Shown: one piece after another, positions 63,915 to 64,000 of the stretch
Layout of the letters: every line of letters starts with the position of its first letter
Position numbering within the stretch: position 1 is the first letter of the stretch
NCBI GenBank assembly: GCA_027382625.1
Contig: JAJKFJ010022889.1
Span: 1-64,000 of the forward strand
Direction of reading: 5' to 3'
Source of the DNA: Tetmemena sp. SeJ-2015
Lineage: Eukaryota > Ciliophora > Spirotrichea > Sporadotrichida > Oxytrichidae
Length of the DNA stretch: 64,000 bases
Program-made: the position numbers and the translations under genes
Notes under the pieces: generated by a model
Told to the model about the DNA's origin: nothing
Databases searched by the model: none
What the model saw: only the letters and a program-made list of their open reading frames with translations

Positions 63915-64000
63915 ATGAATTCAACTGGAATGAAGGTGTCTTCAGCTGCTGTCAAAAACAGAGTTGATCTCATTCAAACCAAGCTGCTCCTCAAACTTTA
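63915..64000 (+). CDS. 5' fragment of an unidentified gene
   Basis: MNSTGMKVSSAAVKNRVDLI begins at 63915 and runs off the right edge in frame. It is divergent from the preceding gene with only 52 bp between start codons. Too short to identify. Confidence 0.5.
   Translation, partial: MNSTGMKVSSAAVKNRVDLIQTKLLLKL

Overview
The window looks like micronuclear (germline) DNA of a spirotrich ciliate, of the Oxytricha/Stylonychia type. Two things show this. First, genes read only if TAA and TAG encode Gln and TGA is the sole stop; histone H3, a GST, a mitochondrial carrier, a VPS10 receptor and a calcium channel all end in TGA, and many carry in-frame TAA/TAG. Second, recognisable proteins are interrupted by short AT-rich segments bounded by a direct repeat of 3-12 bp. 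Removing one repeat copy plus the segment restores the conserved reading frame. These are internal eliminated sequences (IESs) with pointers. Fifteen are listed here, 22 to 573 bp long. Ordinary GT-AG introns (32-77 nt) also occ, and can be told apart from IESs.

Layout. 1-8.6 kb has no gene I can support: it holds two large inverted-repeat structures (83-948 and 1556-2657), then a 4.5 kb stretch of odd composition whose left edge carries a telomere-like C5A4C4A5 motif. From 8.6 kb on the DNA is gene-dense: FYVE zinc-finger protein (-), theta-like glutathione S-transferase (+, four IESs), divergent histone H3 (+, one IES), Q-rich protein (-), DXD glycosyltransferase (-), a Q-rich/coiled-coil protein (-), an EF-hand protein with RLY/FKP repeats (+), two coiled-coil genes (-), COA5/PET191 (+), FHA-domain protein (+), an unknown coiled-coil protein (+), a very large Cys-rich plus NDK-like protein (+), VPS10/sortilin receptor (+), four-domain voltage-gated calcium channel (+), histidine phosphatase (+), GH38 alpha-mannosidase-like protein (+), SLC25 carrier (-), Rho-family GTPase (+), Q/N-rich protein (-), and a truncated gene at the right edge (+).

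The genes do not form a pathway. The spacing is what is expected if each becomes its own small macronuclear chromosome after excision of the DNA between and within genes. Several fit ciliary or secretory biology (calcium channel, NDK-like protein, EF-hand/RLY protein, VPS10, mannosidase). All MDSs I could order are in linear order, so I see no scrambling. Most gene boundaries are approximate because unresolved IESs still break the frames; coordinates marked as approximate in the text should be read that way.
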